The position numbers and the translations under genes are program-made. Below, piece by piece: positions 23,231 to 35,345 of a stretch of 64,000 nucleotides of DNA. The DNA is from Dasypus novemcinctus (Eukaryota > Chordata > Mammalia > Cingulata > Dasypodidae). The DNA is taken from NCBI RefSeq assembly GCF_030445035.2, contig NC_080682.1, positions 33,276,770 to 33,340,769 on the forward strand, written 5' to 3'. The notes under the pieces are model-generated. The model was not told where the DNA came from and did no database searches. It saw only the letters and a list, made by a program, of their open reading frames with translations. Numbering within the stretch: the first letter of the stretch is position 1; each line of letters begins with the position of its first letter.

Positions 23231-23822
23231 TCATGTAAATATAACCATATAAATGAACCTGTGTAAAGTAGTACTATAAGAAAAAAAAAAGAACTTCATA
23301 TTCCAGAAATATGAAGGATAGTATAAAATAACAGTAGAAGCAATTTTTCATAAAACTATAAAATTCCTAATCAAAGTTTCAAAACATGCAAAAACGGAGA
23401 TCATTAAAAAGAGGAATAGAACTTTATTAATAAATGACATTGATTAATTAGAGATTAAGTTCTAATTTTGTTGAAATACAGGACAAATAAATCATGTTTC
23501 CTTTTTCTTTCCTACTCCTGATTTTCTGTCATTTTTTTTCATATTAGAGCTGTTAGACTAGAATCCCAACAATAAAGATTTGGCAAAAACAATTAGTCAT
23601 AAAAAGTCATGTGAAATATTACTTCTTCAGATATTACTTACATCATTTGGAAGTACACTTAATATCTGTTAAAAAAAAAAAAAACTGTTGCAAAGCTGGG
23701 AAGAAAAACCACCTTAGGTTTTTTGTTTTTTTTTTCCCAAGCAAGCACATCTTATTTAGGTGGCATTTACAAAGAACATTATATACCCCAAGCTGGCCTA
23801 TTGTGAAATGAATTTATTGTAG
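23230..23822. other. Duplicated sequence upstream of the OR (copy A)
   Basis: Collinear with 54990-55580 in copy B (for example AAATGGAGATCATTAAAAA-like block at 23390; 55175). No gene. Confidence 0.75.
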
Positions 23823-24890
23823 GTTTTTTTAACTGTTTTTTGTCTTTATTTATTTTTTAATATTATATTTAAAAAATATGAGGTCCCCATATCCCCCCCA
23901 ATCCCCTCAACCCACTCCTCCCATAACAACAACCTCCTCCATCATCATAGGACATTCATTGCACTTGGTGAATACATCTCTGAGCACTGCTGCACCACAT
24001 GGTTAATGGTCCACATTATAGTTTACACTCTTCCTCAGTCCACCCAGTGGGCCATAGGAGGACATAAAATGTCCAGTAACTGTCCCTGCAATACCACCCA
24101 TGACAACTCCAAGTCCTGAAAAAAACATCACATCTCTTCTTCCTACTCCCTACTCTCAGCAGCTACCTTGGCCACTTTCTCCACGTCAATGCTGCATTTT
24201 CTTTGATTACTAATCACAATAGTTTATGAGTAGAAAGTCAGTAAATCCACTTTAATCTACACTCTATTCCTCCATCCTGTGGACCCTGGAATGGTTGTGT
24301 TCACTCCACATCTATAGCAAGAGGGGGCTTAGATTCTACATGGATGATGGATGCAATTCTCCTGCTTGCAGTTGTAGACACTCTTGGCTCCCTGGTGTGG
24401 GGGTTGACCTTCTTCATCTCCATATTAGCTTAATGGGGTAAGTCCAATAAACCAGAGTGTAGGAGTTGCTAGTCTGTTGAGGCTCAGGGCCTGGCTATCA
24501 CATGGACAGTCCAGAGATTCAAGTTCCCTGGGTATACACTAAACCTCAGTACCAACCACAGGTCCAGTAAAATAACAGGAGAGGCTTGTGAACGAAGATC
24601 ACATCTGAGTCCAGCTCCATCACACAGAAACACAAACTCCAAAGTAGGGCCAACTGACATGGCACTGAACTCCAACTTCCATGACCATAGAACCTGTGGG
24701 TCTCTGTAGCCCTCAGAAGAACCCATACCTGGGGTTGTATCTACTTTATCTGTCTCTGGGGCTCTGCTGAAGTGTGCATAATGGCGACCTCTCTCATAAC
24801 CTCCTGGCTCTTTTTTGGAGGCTCATAGCCATATAAACTCATTTGTTCTTTCCAGTTCCCCCTTTTATTCAGGTCAAAAAGCATTTTTAA
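23822..24890 (-). mobile_element. L1-type 3'-end unit, long lineage, copy iii (antisense)
   Basis: Reverse-oriented copy: T-rich tail side at 23822-23880, then complements of the terminal and middle blocks (CACTCTTCCTCAGTCCACCC, CCTGTGGACCCTGGAATGG, ATCACATCTGAGTCCAGCTC). Copy B lacks it at about 55585, so it entered copy A after the duplication. No clean target duplication was found. Confidence 0.75.
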
Positions 24891-27239
24891 CTCCTTCATT
24901 TTAGCTTTTAATTGCAAAATAATTTTTCTCCTTCACAGAAATTTTGATGAATTGAAAACTTGTACATGGAAAGCTTTATCTAATACATTAAATATTATTT
25001 TGTAATTCTTTAATTCATACAATAAAATTCACTCAGGAAATTCTCCAATATAAACAGTATTTCTTTCATGAGTCCACATGAAACTTGATGCCATTATTGT
25101 TAATTAATAAAATATTCACAGGAATTCATTTCACATGGCTGTATGCAGAGGAAGTAAGCTTTTGGCCTTCAATATAATTACAAAATCTTTCATCACCACA
25201 GCACTGATTTTTACATTTGTCTAACATGTTTCTCTTAATACAATAAAAGCCAATAAACTGAAATAATAGAACATATTGCACAAAAGTTTGTGATGACTAA
25301 ATGCCCTGCATCTGCTGTGTCAATGAATTAGTTGAAAATCCCAGACCTCACTGGAGAAACACAATCATGCTTTCCTTCAGATACCTCAAAAATGCCCATT
25401 AATTAGATTGTGCACACTCCTAGATAGAATTATCCTGCACCAGTGAAAGCAAAATAAATGAAATGGTAGGTTTTTTAAAAAGCTTATTGAAAAGAGGTCA
25501 AGGTGTATTAAAAATATTTTATAATAAAAGCAGGATATTACTGAAAATTCAGCAAGATAGAATTATGTAAGTGCATAAATATACATATAAATAAGTTTAT
25601 ATGCACAAAGGAAAATACTTGGGGGCAAATGCATCTAAAGAATAACATTTATGAAAGATTTTCATTTTTTAGATTTTATGTATAATTATAATTGTACAAT
25701 TAACAATGATTAATCCTATAAATAGTATCATTGGGCAAAATGTTATATTCCATTCTTGGTGGTTAATCATCTGGCCTTCCAGCTGCAGAGCAATTAAGTA
25801 TTTCTGTAGAAATGATCTCTTTTAACCCAGTCATAAATTAGAGCATCACAAGAGAATACCAAAAATGCTCTTTAACATTGTGTGACTTTTAAGGTGAAGG
25901 CAATTCTCTGTTACAAATCTAACATGACGCATTAGTTCTTGAACCGTTATTCTTGGTGTGATGCCGAGCAATCTTCCTTGGAAATTGGTCCCAGAGAAGA
26001 TGAAATGTTGCATTATCAGCAGTCATCAATATAAAGGATTCCCTGGCAATATAGGATGAAATGCAAGAGATATACAGCTCTGCTTCTGTTCATAGTAACT
26101 CCTAGTATATTTGGAAGACATAATTTCCAGGTGAAATTTCTATTTGAGCAGGACCTTAACAAAAAGTTAAAGAAGATTTATTTTACTTCTCTCTTTCACT
26201 CTCTCTCTAAATATATATATATATGCATAAAAATTAAACATTAATTATCTCAAAGGAAAAATTCATATCACAGAAATTCCACGCTCCTTAAATGGTTTAC
26301 TTATTTTATTTGTGAGAGCAACTTGAGGTTCACATTTATAGACAGATAATGTTGGAAGAAATTTTTCATGAACTTTGAATAATGGTAAGTATGTGTCTCT
26401 AATTAAGAGTATTTTAGTTTACCTCAAAAATTGTAATAATATTAGAGAATTAGGCAAAGGCATTTACATATCATATAGGCATAACCTAAGTACTGCCAGA
26501 ATTTGTAGACATGGAAACATAGAATTGGTGGAGACAGAGTCATCAAGCAATGAATATATATTGGAAATAAATTTTTTTAAAAATTTTGATCATATGCTCT
26601 GTTAAAAATCCATTAATACCTTTTGAAATTTAATAGTAATATGCTCTCTATAATTTTAATACAACTAAAGTTTTAATTTCTGTTCTGTCATTTGTACTAA
26701 ATAATATTTGATGTAAAAGAACAGAAAATAATTACTTAATCTCTGTCATTGTTTATTATATAAATAGGTTGTTTTGTTTTTCTGAAATTAAATATAATTA
26801 GGAATATGGTGTTATGAATATCATCTGTGAGTTCAACCAATTTGGTAGAATCACAGTAATAAAATTACTTAATGGTTGTGATTCTGGATAAATAACTTAA
26901 ATTTTCATGTCCTTTTTCTCATCTAAAAGTGTGTCCAGTAGTAATAACTACTATATAATGGTTTAATATTAATAAGTGTATTAATGTAGGGAAGTTTAAT
27001 AACAGTGTCAAATCATTTTTATTATGCAATATACACAAAATTTCATTGTGAAATATCCAAAGTTGATATATACCAAATTTATATTTGGCAATCAAACTAA
27101 GAATTTTCAGTAATATTTTGAAAATTATGCCTTATTATGAATTTTTAAAATGACTAAGTTAATTTTATTTTAAATGGCAGATTATTCCTATTTAAAAAAC
27201 ATTTTGAAGTCATTCATGCTAATTTCATATTTGATTTCT
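24890..27239. other. 5' flank of the intact OR gene
   Basis: No coding sequence. It is collinear with 55600-57870 upstream of the OR pseudogene in copy B. OR genes commonly have non-coding upstream exons and a promoter several kilobases 5' of the coding exon, which could lie here, but I cannot place one. A (TA)n patch is at 26208-26225. Confidence 0.6.
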
Positions 27240-27255
27240 CAATATTTTACAATAG
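27235..27255 (+). promoter_or_regulatory. Putative splice acceptor of the OR coding exon
   Basis: A T-rich stretch ends in ACAATAG at 27249-27255, nine bases before the ATG. The same ACAATAG lies nine bases before the ATG in copy B (ending at 57885), and a CAG lies eight bases before the ATG in the inverted copy. An acceptor just upstream of the start codon is a common OR gene arrangement. Predicted from sequence only. Confidence 0.5.
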
Positions 27256-27264
27256 TTCATTGCT

Positions 27265-28209
27265 ATGGGAAGTAGGAATAACACAAATGGGCCTGATTTC
27301 ATCCTTCTGGGATTGACAGAATCTGAAGAGATCCCCCAATTCCTCTTTATATTATTTCTCCTGATATACCTGATTACCGTGCTGGGGAATGCAGGTATGA
27401 TCTTGATAATTCGCCTGGATATCCAGCTTCACACCCCCATGTATTTTTTCCTCAGTCACCTGTCGTTCCTTGACCTCAGTTACTCAACAGTCATTATACC
27501 TAATACCTTAGCAAACTTACTGACTTCCAACAAATATATTTCATTCATGGGCTGCTTCACCCAGATGTTTTTTTTTATCTTCTTGGTTGTCACTGAATTT
27601 TTCTTTCTCTCTTCAATGGCTTATGACCGCTATGTAGCTATCTGCAACCCTCTTCACTACCATGTTTTTATGTCCAGGCGACTCTGCTATGCCCTTATCA
27701 GTGTGTCCTATATAATTGGCTTTACTCAATCATTAGCTATTGTTCTTTGTATCAGCAATTTGCATTTCTGTAAATCCAATGTAGTCTATCACTTTTTCTG
27801 TGACACAACCCCAATTTTAGCCCTGTCCTGCACTGACACTCATGGGACTGAAATCTTGGCAATGAGTCTCGCAGGTTTAAATATAGTGGGGTCTCTTATC
27901 ATTATCAGTGCTTCCTATGTGTCCATTTTGTCTAATATCCTGAAAATTAATTCTACTTCGGGAAAGCGCAAGGCCTTTTCTACTTGCGCCTCCCACCTCG
28001 TGGGAGTAACCATCTTTTATAGCACTATGATTTTTACTTATTTAAAACCAAAGAATTCCTACTCTTTGGGAAGGGATCAAGTGGCCTCTGTGTTTTATAC
28101 TATGGTGATCCCCATGCTGAATCCACTCATTTATAGTCTTAGAAACAAAGAAGTGAAAAATGCTCTCATTAGAGTCATGCAGAAGAGAGAGGGCTCCAGA
28201 CAATTTTAA
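27265..28209 (+). CDS. Olfactory receptor, class II (family 5/8/9-like), intact
   Basis: A seven-transmembrane, G-protein-coupled odorant receptor encoded in one exon of 314 codons, the normal OR length. It is expected in the cilia of olfactory neurons, where ORs couple to the Golf/cAMP pathway. Visible OR hallmarks: N-glycosylation site N5-N6-T7, TM1 GN at 41-42, [13 protein letters not shown] at 58-70, conserved extracellular Cys97 and Cys179, [10 protein letters not shown] at 118-127 (the G-protein-contact DRY-type motif), SY at 217-218, [10 protein letters not shown] at 236-245, and [12 protein letters not shown] at 283-294. ATG 27265 is chosen because MxSRNxTN starts are shared by all three paralogues. 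The PMYFFL and KAFSTC forms mark tetrapod class II receptors; I cannot fix the subfamily or a symbol. No disabling change is seen. Ligand unknown. Confidence 0.95.
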   Translation: MGSRNNTNGPDFILLGLTESEEIPQFLFILFLLIYLITVLGNAGMILIIRLDIQLHTPMYFFLSHLSFLDLSYSTVIIPNTLANLLTSNKYISFMGCFTQMFFFIFLVVTEFFFLSSMAYDRYVAICNPLHYHVFMSRRLCYALISVSYIIGFTQSLAIVLCISNLHFCKSNVVYHFFCDTTPILALSCTDTHGTEILAMSLAGLNIVGSLIIISASYVSILSNILKINSTSGKRKAFSTCASHLVGVTIFYSTMIFTYLKPKNSYSLGRDQVASVFYTMVIPMLNPLIYSLRNKEVKNALIRVMQKREGSRQF

Positions 28210-28570
28210 TGGTAGTGATGCTGAACATTTAAGAACATTTTTTTTTTCTTTCTTTCCTATTTGGGTATTTAATTTTTGTTGAGCCATCCTCTCTTTGACT
28301 ACACATGATCAGAACATTTCCAAAATATCTTTTTAATTTTACATTACAGTTGAAAGCCACGAAATGTGTTAAGCCTTTAGGTTAAATACAGGTGTGTGTA
28401 AGGTCAACTCATGTGCAACAACAAGAAAAATGTAATGTTACTTTCAAATTTTATTACAACAATCCCTTTCAATATTCCAAATTCAGGGAATTTTATTAAG
28501 AAAAGAATTTTCAGAAGTCATTTATTCTGTAGAGATAAAATAAAAATAGCCTAGTTTAAAAAAATGCTGC
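28210..28570. other. 3' flank of the intact OR gene
   Basis: Collinear with 58826-59215 in copy B and, inverted, with 8340-8480. AATAAA occurs near 28539 and could serve as a polyadenylation signal, but this is unproven. Confidence 0.5.
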
Positions 28571-28760
28571 TTTGTACCGAAAATCCAGACTTAGATTCCA
28601 GACCTGCCAGATTTTTAGCTGTATATCCCTTCATAAGCCACTGAAAGTTTGAATCTAGTCTCTTCAACTGTACAAGAAGAAACTTCTAAACCAATACAGT
28701 TACCTTAAAGATTAAATCAGATTATGTGTAGAAATTATGTAATGTATTACTAATAAATTT
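28570..28760 (+). mobile_element. MIR SINE fragment
   Basis: MIR order: CTTAGATTCCAGACCTGCCA, TTTTTAGCTGTATATCCCTT, TCTTCAACTGTACAAGAAGA, TTAAAGATTAAATCAGATTA. The same fossil lies at 59220-59400 and, inverted, at 7900-8130. Confidence 0.8.
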
Positions 28761-30480
28761 TGGACATGATCATCAGAATACTTATATTCTTGAAAAATTT
28801 TCAATACACAATAGATTTTGTTTTGAAAAAAATATATTGTGTGATAGAATTGCATTATAGAAAAAAGTGTATGTACTCGTTGAAGAAAATTTGTTTTACA
28901 TTGTAAAATATTACAGAAAATAGAAATGTCTTAATTGTTGAGAGTTTTATTCATGTCTTCTAGACAAATTTATGTTTATGTATGCATATATTACATATAT
29001 ATACATAAATTGCCATTATCAGTTTCTATTTTGCAACTTTAGCAATTTCTTTGTTTGTTTTTTTTTAATTTGGGAGATGAATATATTTTGAGCATGAGCA
29101 AAATCAAGATCTCATCTTGCAATGATTTAAGACTTGAAGTTTTGTATATTCATGAATCTACTATAAATATCACATGTAGTTATACTTGTTTTGCTTCTAC
29201 CTTCTAGCCACTTGAAAACCCTATCTTTCTGTCACACATCAGCTAGATTCAATAGTTACTAAGTCTTTGTTTAACTTTGGTATGATAAAAAATAATTTCA
29301 TTTTTCCTGTGTTCTATATGTTTATGTTCTTTAAAAGTTATGATTTTTTAATGAAACATTGGTTCATTTTTAATAGGAACCTTAATAGAGAAAAGTTGCA
29401 AAATTAGAATTGATAACCTATCCAAATTTTTGCCATCCCATATATTTTATTCTGGTAACTTGCTAATATTTCCTTTTCAAAATGCCTCTATATAATCTTG
29501 AATTTCAGTTTAAATGTTTATCTCTATTTAACATATTTCAGAAAGTGTATTTCTACATTTTTCTGTTTATTTATATTTAAGCTTAGGTAATGGCATTAGA
29601 TATATTTTTTCTTTTAAGAGATTTGTTTTATTTACACTTAAATTAATATTTTCCAAGTAGAATTACAGTTGTTCATTTTCTTGAATGATTTTTGAAATAT
29701 TAAAATAAGTTCACACCTTCTTTAAGGACTAAAATGGTAATAAATTATCACTGGTTCATTACTGTTTATCAATTTATTCAAATGACTAAAACATACATTA
29801 TTTTCTACTATATTCCACATTTACATAATTTTTTATAATGTACAACATCCAAATAAAGTCCTGAAATAAGATTTATTTTTGCTCTGATCTCTACATTGTT
29901 TAGAATTTAAATTTATTTCACGGTTTTTTTGTTTAAAATTAGCCATATCTTTGTTAAGGATTTATTTTAATTGTATGCTTTTTAATCCAATCTCTCATTT
30001 TGTATTGTGTCTTAATTTTATGAGCACTTTACAGTTTCTGGTCTTTTTTATGAACTCTGTTGGCCTTACTTTCATTTATATACATTTCTGTAATTTATAA
30101 AATGTATCCTGTTGGTTTTTGTTAGCAACTATGGTCAGCAGATTCTTCAAGTTTTTAGAAAGTGATAAATTCATTAACTGCTTTAGTTTTAATTAATTTG
30201 AGATTACTCTGTCCTCTTATAATATATTCTGGAAGGCATTTATTATATTAGTAAATAAATGTAACATAAACACTTGGAAATGTGAACACAATAAACTATT
30301 GACATTTTCCCTACAGATGTCAGTGTATGTAATGTTTTATATTAGAGGCAGTTGAAAGTAAGACAAAACCGTTTTGTGCATAGTGGTATTTCAAAATTCT
30401 ATGTATTATTATAGTTGAAGGAATTAAAATGATTAAAAAGTGTAAAATAGAGCATGATAAATATGAAGAACAATTTTTGT
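28760..30480. other. AT-rich duplicated sequence without recognised genes
   Basis: Collinear with about 59400-61330 in copy B (for example GAATGATTTTTGAAATATTAA at 29682; 60439). No coding or RNA gene seen. Confidence 0.65.
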
Positions 30481-30740
30481 TCACAAATGATTGATATACT
30501 ATAATAATAATAAAAACAGATTATATTTAATGAGCACCTACTAAGTGCCAGACAATATTCAAAAAGCAGTAGATATATAATTAGCATTTTATATTTTCAC
30601 AAGATAGCTCTAAGTTAGATACTTTTAATATCTCAAATTTAATTTCAGGTAATGGAAAACTATTCTCCCATTTGTTCAAGCATAGATTTAAGAGTCATTC
30701 TGCCATTATCTCTATGTCAGGCATATCACATCTAGACCAT
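30480..30740 (+). mobile_element. MIR SINE fragment
   Basis: Contains the MIR core AATGAGCACCTACTAAGTGC and a CACAAGATAGCTCTAAGTTA block. The partner in copy B is at 61335-61530. Confidence 0.8.
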
Positions 30741-30879
30741 AAGCATTCATATTAATTCCCTATGCAGAATGTTCTTGGAAGGTGACTATTTCTCAACATC
30801 TACTCTGCTACCACCTTGACACAAAAAACAATATCCTAATATTTAAATTATTGCCACATCCTTATAGATCATCTTCCTG

Positions 30880-31715
30880 TTTTCTGCCTTATACTCATTG
30901 AGTCTCATCTCAATGTAGAGGCCAGAGTGATACAGTTAAACATAAATCGTCTTATGTCACTTTACAAAATTTACACGAGTTCCCTTAACTTAAGGAAAAC
31001 AATATTTTTATAAGAGCTTTCAGGTTCAACTTGATCTTTCCCTACTCCTTACTTTTATGAAGTCATCCTTTATCATTTTGACTTTCATCCTCACACTGAA
31101 AGGGCCACACACCCATTGGATGAAACGTGGATGAGTGTGGGCTATGATGTGGACCATTGACCATGAGGTGCAGCGATGCTCAGAGATGTATTCACCAAAT
31201 GCAATGAATGTCTCATGATGATGGAGGAGATTGTTGCTATGGAGGGAGGAGTGGGGGGAAGGGGTTGGGGGGTATATGGGGACCTCATATTTTTTGAATG
31301 TAATATTAAAAAAATAAATAAAGACAAAAAAAAGAAAGGGCCACACAGACCTCCTCATCCTTCCCTATGCACATTAGTTCTGAGTCTGTCTGAAACATTT
31401 CCAATTTTTCTTCTTCCTAAAACTAGCTTCCGCAGATGACTGCATGGTTCTTTTTTTCATACTCTATCCATTAAGATTATGCCTTATACCCTATTTAAAA
31501 TAGAACTTGCTCCATCTCTCATCAATATGGAATTTATTTTCTATTAACACTTGTTCAAGCTTTCATTCTATACTGTTTATACCTTTTCTTTCTTCTCTGT
31601 ATTCCTGCACACAGAAAGCTCCATTAGTACAAGATTTTTTGCCAATTATGTTCAGCACTGTGCACAATACCTAGAGGAATGACTTAATAAATATATTTGA
31701 ATGGCTGAATTTTCA
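30880..31715 (+). mobile_element. LINE-2 3' end, interrupted by a younger L1 tail
   Basis: Degraded L2 3' region: GTCACTTTACAAAATTTACA, TTTCAGGTTCAACTTGATCT, then after the interruption CACAGAAAGCTCCATTAGTA, AGCACTGTGCACAATACCTA and TAATAAATATATTTGAATGG. Copy B carries the same L2 without the interruption (61660-62260). Further weak MIR/L2-like sequence continues to about 31850. Confidence 0.75.
31112..31333 (+). mobile_element. 5'-truncated L1-type 3' end with perfect 14-bp target duplication
   Basis: Flanked by GAAAGGGCCACACA at 31098-31111 and 31334-31347. The insert has the terminal L1-type blocks (GATGTATTCACCAAATGCAA, GGGTATATGGGGACCTCATA) and ends in A-rich sequence, as expected of L1-mediated target-primed insertion. 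Copy B has a single GGCCACACA at the matching point near 61884, i.e. the empty site. Confidence 0.92.
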
Positions 31716-31849
31716 TATGATGTAACTGGATAACACAGAAGTTTCATAGCTTAATTCATGGTCATGCAACAGGTTAAAGGACAAGCCAAATTAGAACCCT
31801 AACAGACCGACATTTGAGCTCACATTCTTAATCATCTCTTTGTCATTTT

Positions 31850-32500
31850 TCCTACAAATGTATACCAATTTTCTCAGAGTTGAAAACATACCACACTTTT
31901 CTACATTATATTAAAAACTATTAACAAATACAGGGAAGTGAAGGCTACATTTTTTTCTGATATCACTAAAGTCGCTAATAGAAGACTGTGTAATTTTGGA
32001 AATAGCTATTATATATATCCAGACACACAATTATAGTCCTATTTACAGAAACAACTCTGAACAGGAAAGAGTGAATATCAGGTGTTGTGATTGGGATGGT
32101 CAGAGAACCTGTATTACTTATGTGTAGGATAGGTAGTGTAAATAAGGTCTTCAGAAATAGAAGGGCTCAACAAAGATTATGTATAGCCTTGGATACAACA
32201 ATGCAGACTCTTGCTAACTAGACTTTATGGGTTATGGGTGTCTCTTTTCCTTCTGTATACTTGGACCAAGATTTATTTTATGTTGTTGTTCTGCTGTTTC
32301 CCAAGATGTTGTCCATTTCTGCTGTATTGAATACATTACACATAACACTCTGTCCACCTTCCAGTCTGAGAAATGGTAAAATTTTTAAATTTGGAAAACA
32401 GTTCCATCTTTTTTTTCTCATTTGGATGGCTTTTAAGTAAAAATACAATTACTTTAAGAAACATATGAATATTACACATTTCATCTATTGTTTGTGATTC
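31850..32500. other. Duplicated non-coding sequence (copy A)
   Basis: Collinear with 62390-63010 (for example AATTATAGTCCTATTTACAG in both). No gene. Confidence 0.65.
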
Positions 32501-33600
32501 TAGTGATATCCTTACTTTAATCCCTTTTGTTTATAGTTTTTTGTTTTCTCTGTTTTAGGGGTTGTTCTAACTATTATTTTATGCATGCATAATGTATCAT
32601 ATTCTGCCTAAAATAATACATGACATAACTTTTAAAAATGAGAACTATAAAATAGTAGGGATTCAATTATTCTTTCCCAATTTGTTATTTTTCATAAGTT
32701 TTACCTTTATATATGTTTTAAACCCAAGAATTCATCAACCTAGTTGGGCTTCAGGCAAAGATTTTTAAATAATTAAAATTTTTCAAATCAAATATTTGAT
32801 ATATTCATTTTCATTTCCACCTTATAGCATCATTTATGTATATATTTAGATAAAACTGTCCATCTATTATCATATTCCTATGTGGGTAATTTTTTAAAGT
32901 ACAGACCTGTTAGCAGAAAAATCATTTTTCTTTATATTTGTATATGTTTTATTTTTCTTAGCAAGCCTTAATTATGTTCTTATACTGAAAGTTGTTTTCA
33001 GGGGAATTTTAAAAAATATATAAGTACCTTAAATATAACCTTCCCTTTCTTTCTGGTTAATATCATTATTGGTGTCAAGTCTTTTATAATAATTATGTAT
33101 TTTCTTCTGTATTTGATACATATTTACCTTTCAGTCTCTTCATAATTGTTTACTTAAGTTTATGTTTCTCCAGTGAGTCTGAGCAGTCTAGATTTGTTTT
33201 ATGGTCATTTGACTATTTTTCTATTTATCTTCCTGAGGTTTTGCTGACCATTGTGGGCCTATGATTTAATGTATTTCATTATATTTTAAGTCTTGCATAT
33301 TATCTCCTTAAATATTTCTTCCGTACCTTCCCTTCTCTATTCTTGCAACTGAATTCTACTACATTGAGATTAAACTGTTTGAGATTGTCCCATCCCTTTT
33401 TTTGTTCTTTAACTTTTTTCTGTTTGGATAATTCCTACTGGCTTATCTTCAAGTTCACTCACTTTTTTCTAAGTTATATGGACTGTATTGAAGAACATGT
33501 GGAAGATTTATTTTTTACTGACACTGTGTTTCTCTGTGTGTGCTTTTTAATATTTTATTTCCAGTATTTCTTTGGAAATTACCTTATCTATTCCTAGCAT
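32500..33600 (-). mobile_element. Ancient L1/HAL1-like ORF1-region fragment, antisense
   Basis: Plus-strand sequence shows the antisense signature of old L1 ORF1 regions, best at 33415-33470 (TGTTTGGATAATTCCTACTG followed by a CTTCAAGTTCACTCAC block). The left part continues in copy B (63010 onward) until the window ends. Confidence 0.55.
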
Positions 33601-33985
33601 ACATGAGTATTAATATTTTTTCCAGTGACTATTAAGCTACATAAAAGAATTGCTAACCATCGCTCTTAATTACTACTCAGTTCATGACTCATCACTCACT
33701 AATATACATATATTAGTAAATTGTAATGTCCAGGGCACACAATTCTGTGGGTGGACAAAATCTTACCTTTAAGCAATTACAGTTTCAATATAGTGTTAGA
33801 TATAGATAGTAATTAAACTTTTGTAACAGCAAATATTAAATGATGATTCTTTTAAGTGTTTACACCCTGTGTTGCAATTTAAGCAATTGAAATCAAAGAA
33901 CTCATCCTTGATGGAACGATGAAAGAGCTCAAAGATGAAAAGTGAAAAGGTTTAACTTGAGAGTTAAATATACCAATTCATCCTT
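33600..33985. other. Unassigned AT-rich sequence
   Basis: No gene or recognisable repeat. Confidence 0.5.
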
Positions 33986-35345
33986 TTGACTTGATGAATA
34001 GAATGACTGTGATTATGAGCCTGTGCACCTGAAATAAGAACAAGGCCTAGAGTTGCAGAGTGCCTAAGAGTTACCTCCTGAGAGCCTCCATATTGCTCAA
34101 ATGTGACCAGTCTTGAAGCCAAACTCAGCATGTAAATGCGTTGCCTTCCCCCCAGTGTGGGACATGACTCCCAGAGATGAGCCTCCCTGGCACTGAGGGA
34201 TTACTACCAAGTACCATCTGATGATGTAACTAGAAAATGACCTTGAATAAAAGGGTCAACTGGGACCAGCAGAATATCTCAGTCTACATGTAACAGCAGG
34301 ATTTAAAAATGCTTTTTGACCTGAATAAAAGGGGGAAATTGAAAGGACAAATGAGTTTATATGACTATGAATCTCCAAAAAGAGCCAGGAGGTTATCAGA
34401 GGGGTTGCCCTTATGCACACCTGAGCAGAGTCCCAGAGACAGATAAAGTAGATACAACCCCAGGTATTGGTTCTTCTGAGGGCTAGAGAGACCCACAGGT
34501 TCTATGGTCATGGCAGATGGAGTTCAGTGCCATGTCAGTGGCCCTACTTTGGAGTCTGTGTTTCTGTGTGATGGAACTGGACTCAGATGTGATCTTTGTC
34601 CACAAATCTCTCCTGTTACTTTTTGTAGTTGGTGCTGGGGTTTAATATATACCCAGGAGACCTGAATCTCTGGCTGGCCATGTGAGAGCCAGGCCCTGAG
34701 CCTCAACAGACTTCAGCTCCTACAGCTTGGTTTATTGGACTTACCCCACTCAGCTAACATGGAGTTGAAGAAAGTCAACCACCACACCATGGAGCCAAGA
34801 GTGCCTACAACTGAAAGCAGGAGGATTGCATCCAGCATCCATGTGAAATCTAAGCCCCCTCTTGCTATAGATGTGGAGTGGACACAACCATTCCAGGGTC
34901 CACAGGATGGAGGAATAGATATGGATTAGAGTAGACTTACTGATAATCTATTCATGAACTATTTGATTAGTAATTGAAGAAAATGTGGCATTGGTGTGGA
35001 GAAAGTGGCCAAAGTGGCTGCTAGGGGTGAGGAATGGGAGGAGAAGGTGAGATGTGGAGGTGTTTTTGGGACTTGGAGTTGTCCTGGGTGATGCTGCAGG
35101 GATAGTTACCAGACATTGTATGTCATCCCATGGCCCACTGGGTGGAACATGGGAGAGTGTGGGCTATGATGTGGACCATTGACCATGAGGTGTGGTGGTG
35201 CTCAGAGATGTATTCACCAAATGCCACGAATGTCTCATGATGGTGGAGGAGATTGTTGTTGTGAGGGGAGGAGTGGGGGGAGGGGGTGGGAGATATATGG
35301 GGACCTCATATTTTTTTAAAGTAATATTAAAAAATTAAAGACAAG
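33985..35345 (+). mobile_element. L1-type 3'-end unit, long lineage, copy iv (full-length unit)
   Basis: Matches copy i across its whole length, beginning near GATTATGAGCCTGTGCACCTG and ending with ATATGGGGACCTCATA and an A-rich tail. It differs by an extra segment near 34255-34330 that is also seen at the edge of copy iii. Minus- and plus-strand frames of about 60 codons are residues of the frames discussed for copy i. Confidence 0.75.

Noticed and set aside
28042-28287. Minus-strand 81-codon frame overlapping the intact OR
   Set aside because: Antisense shadow of the OR 3' end; a similar shadow exists at 58658-58906.
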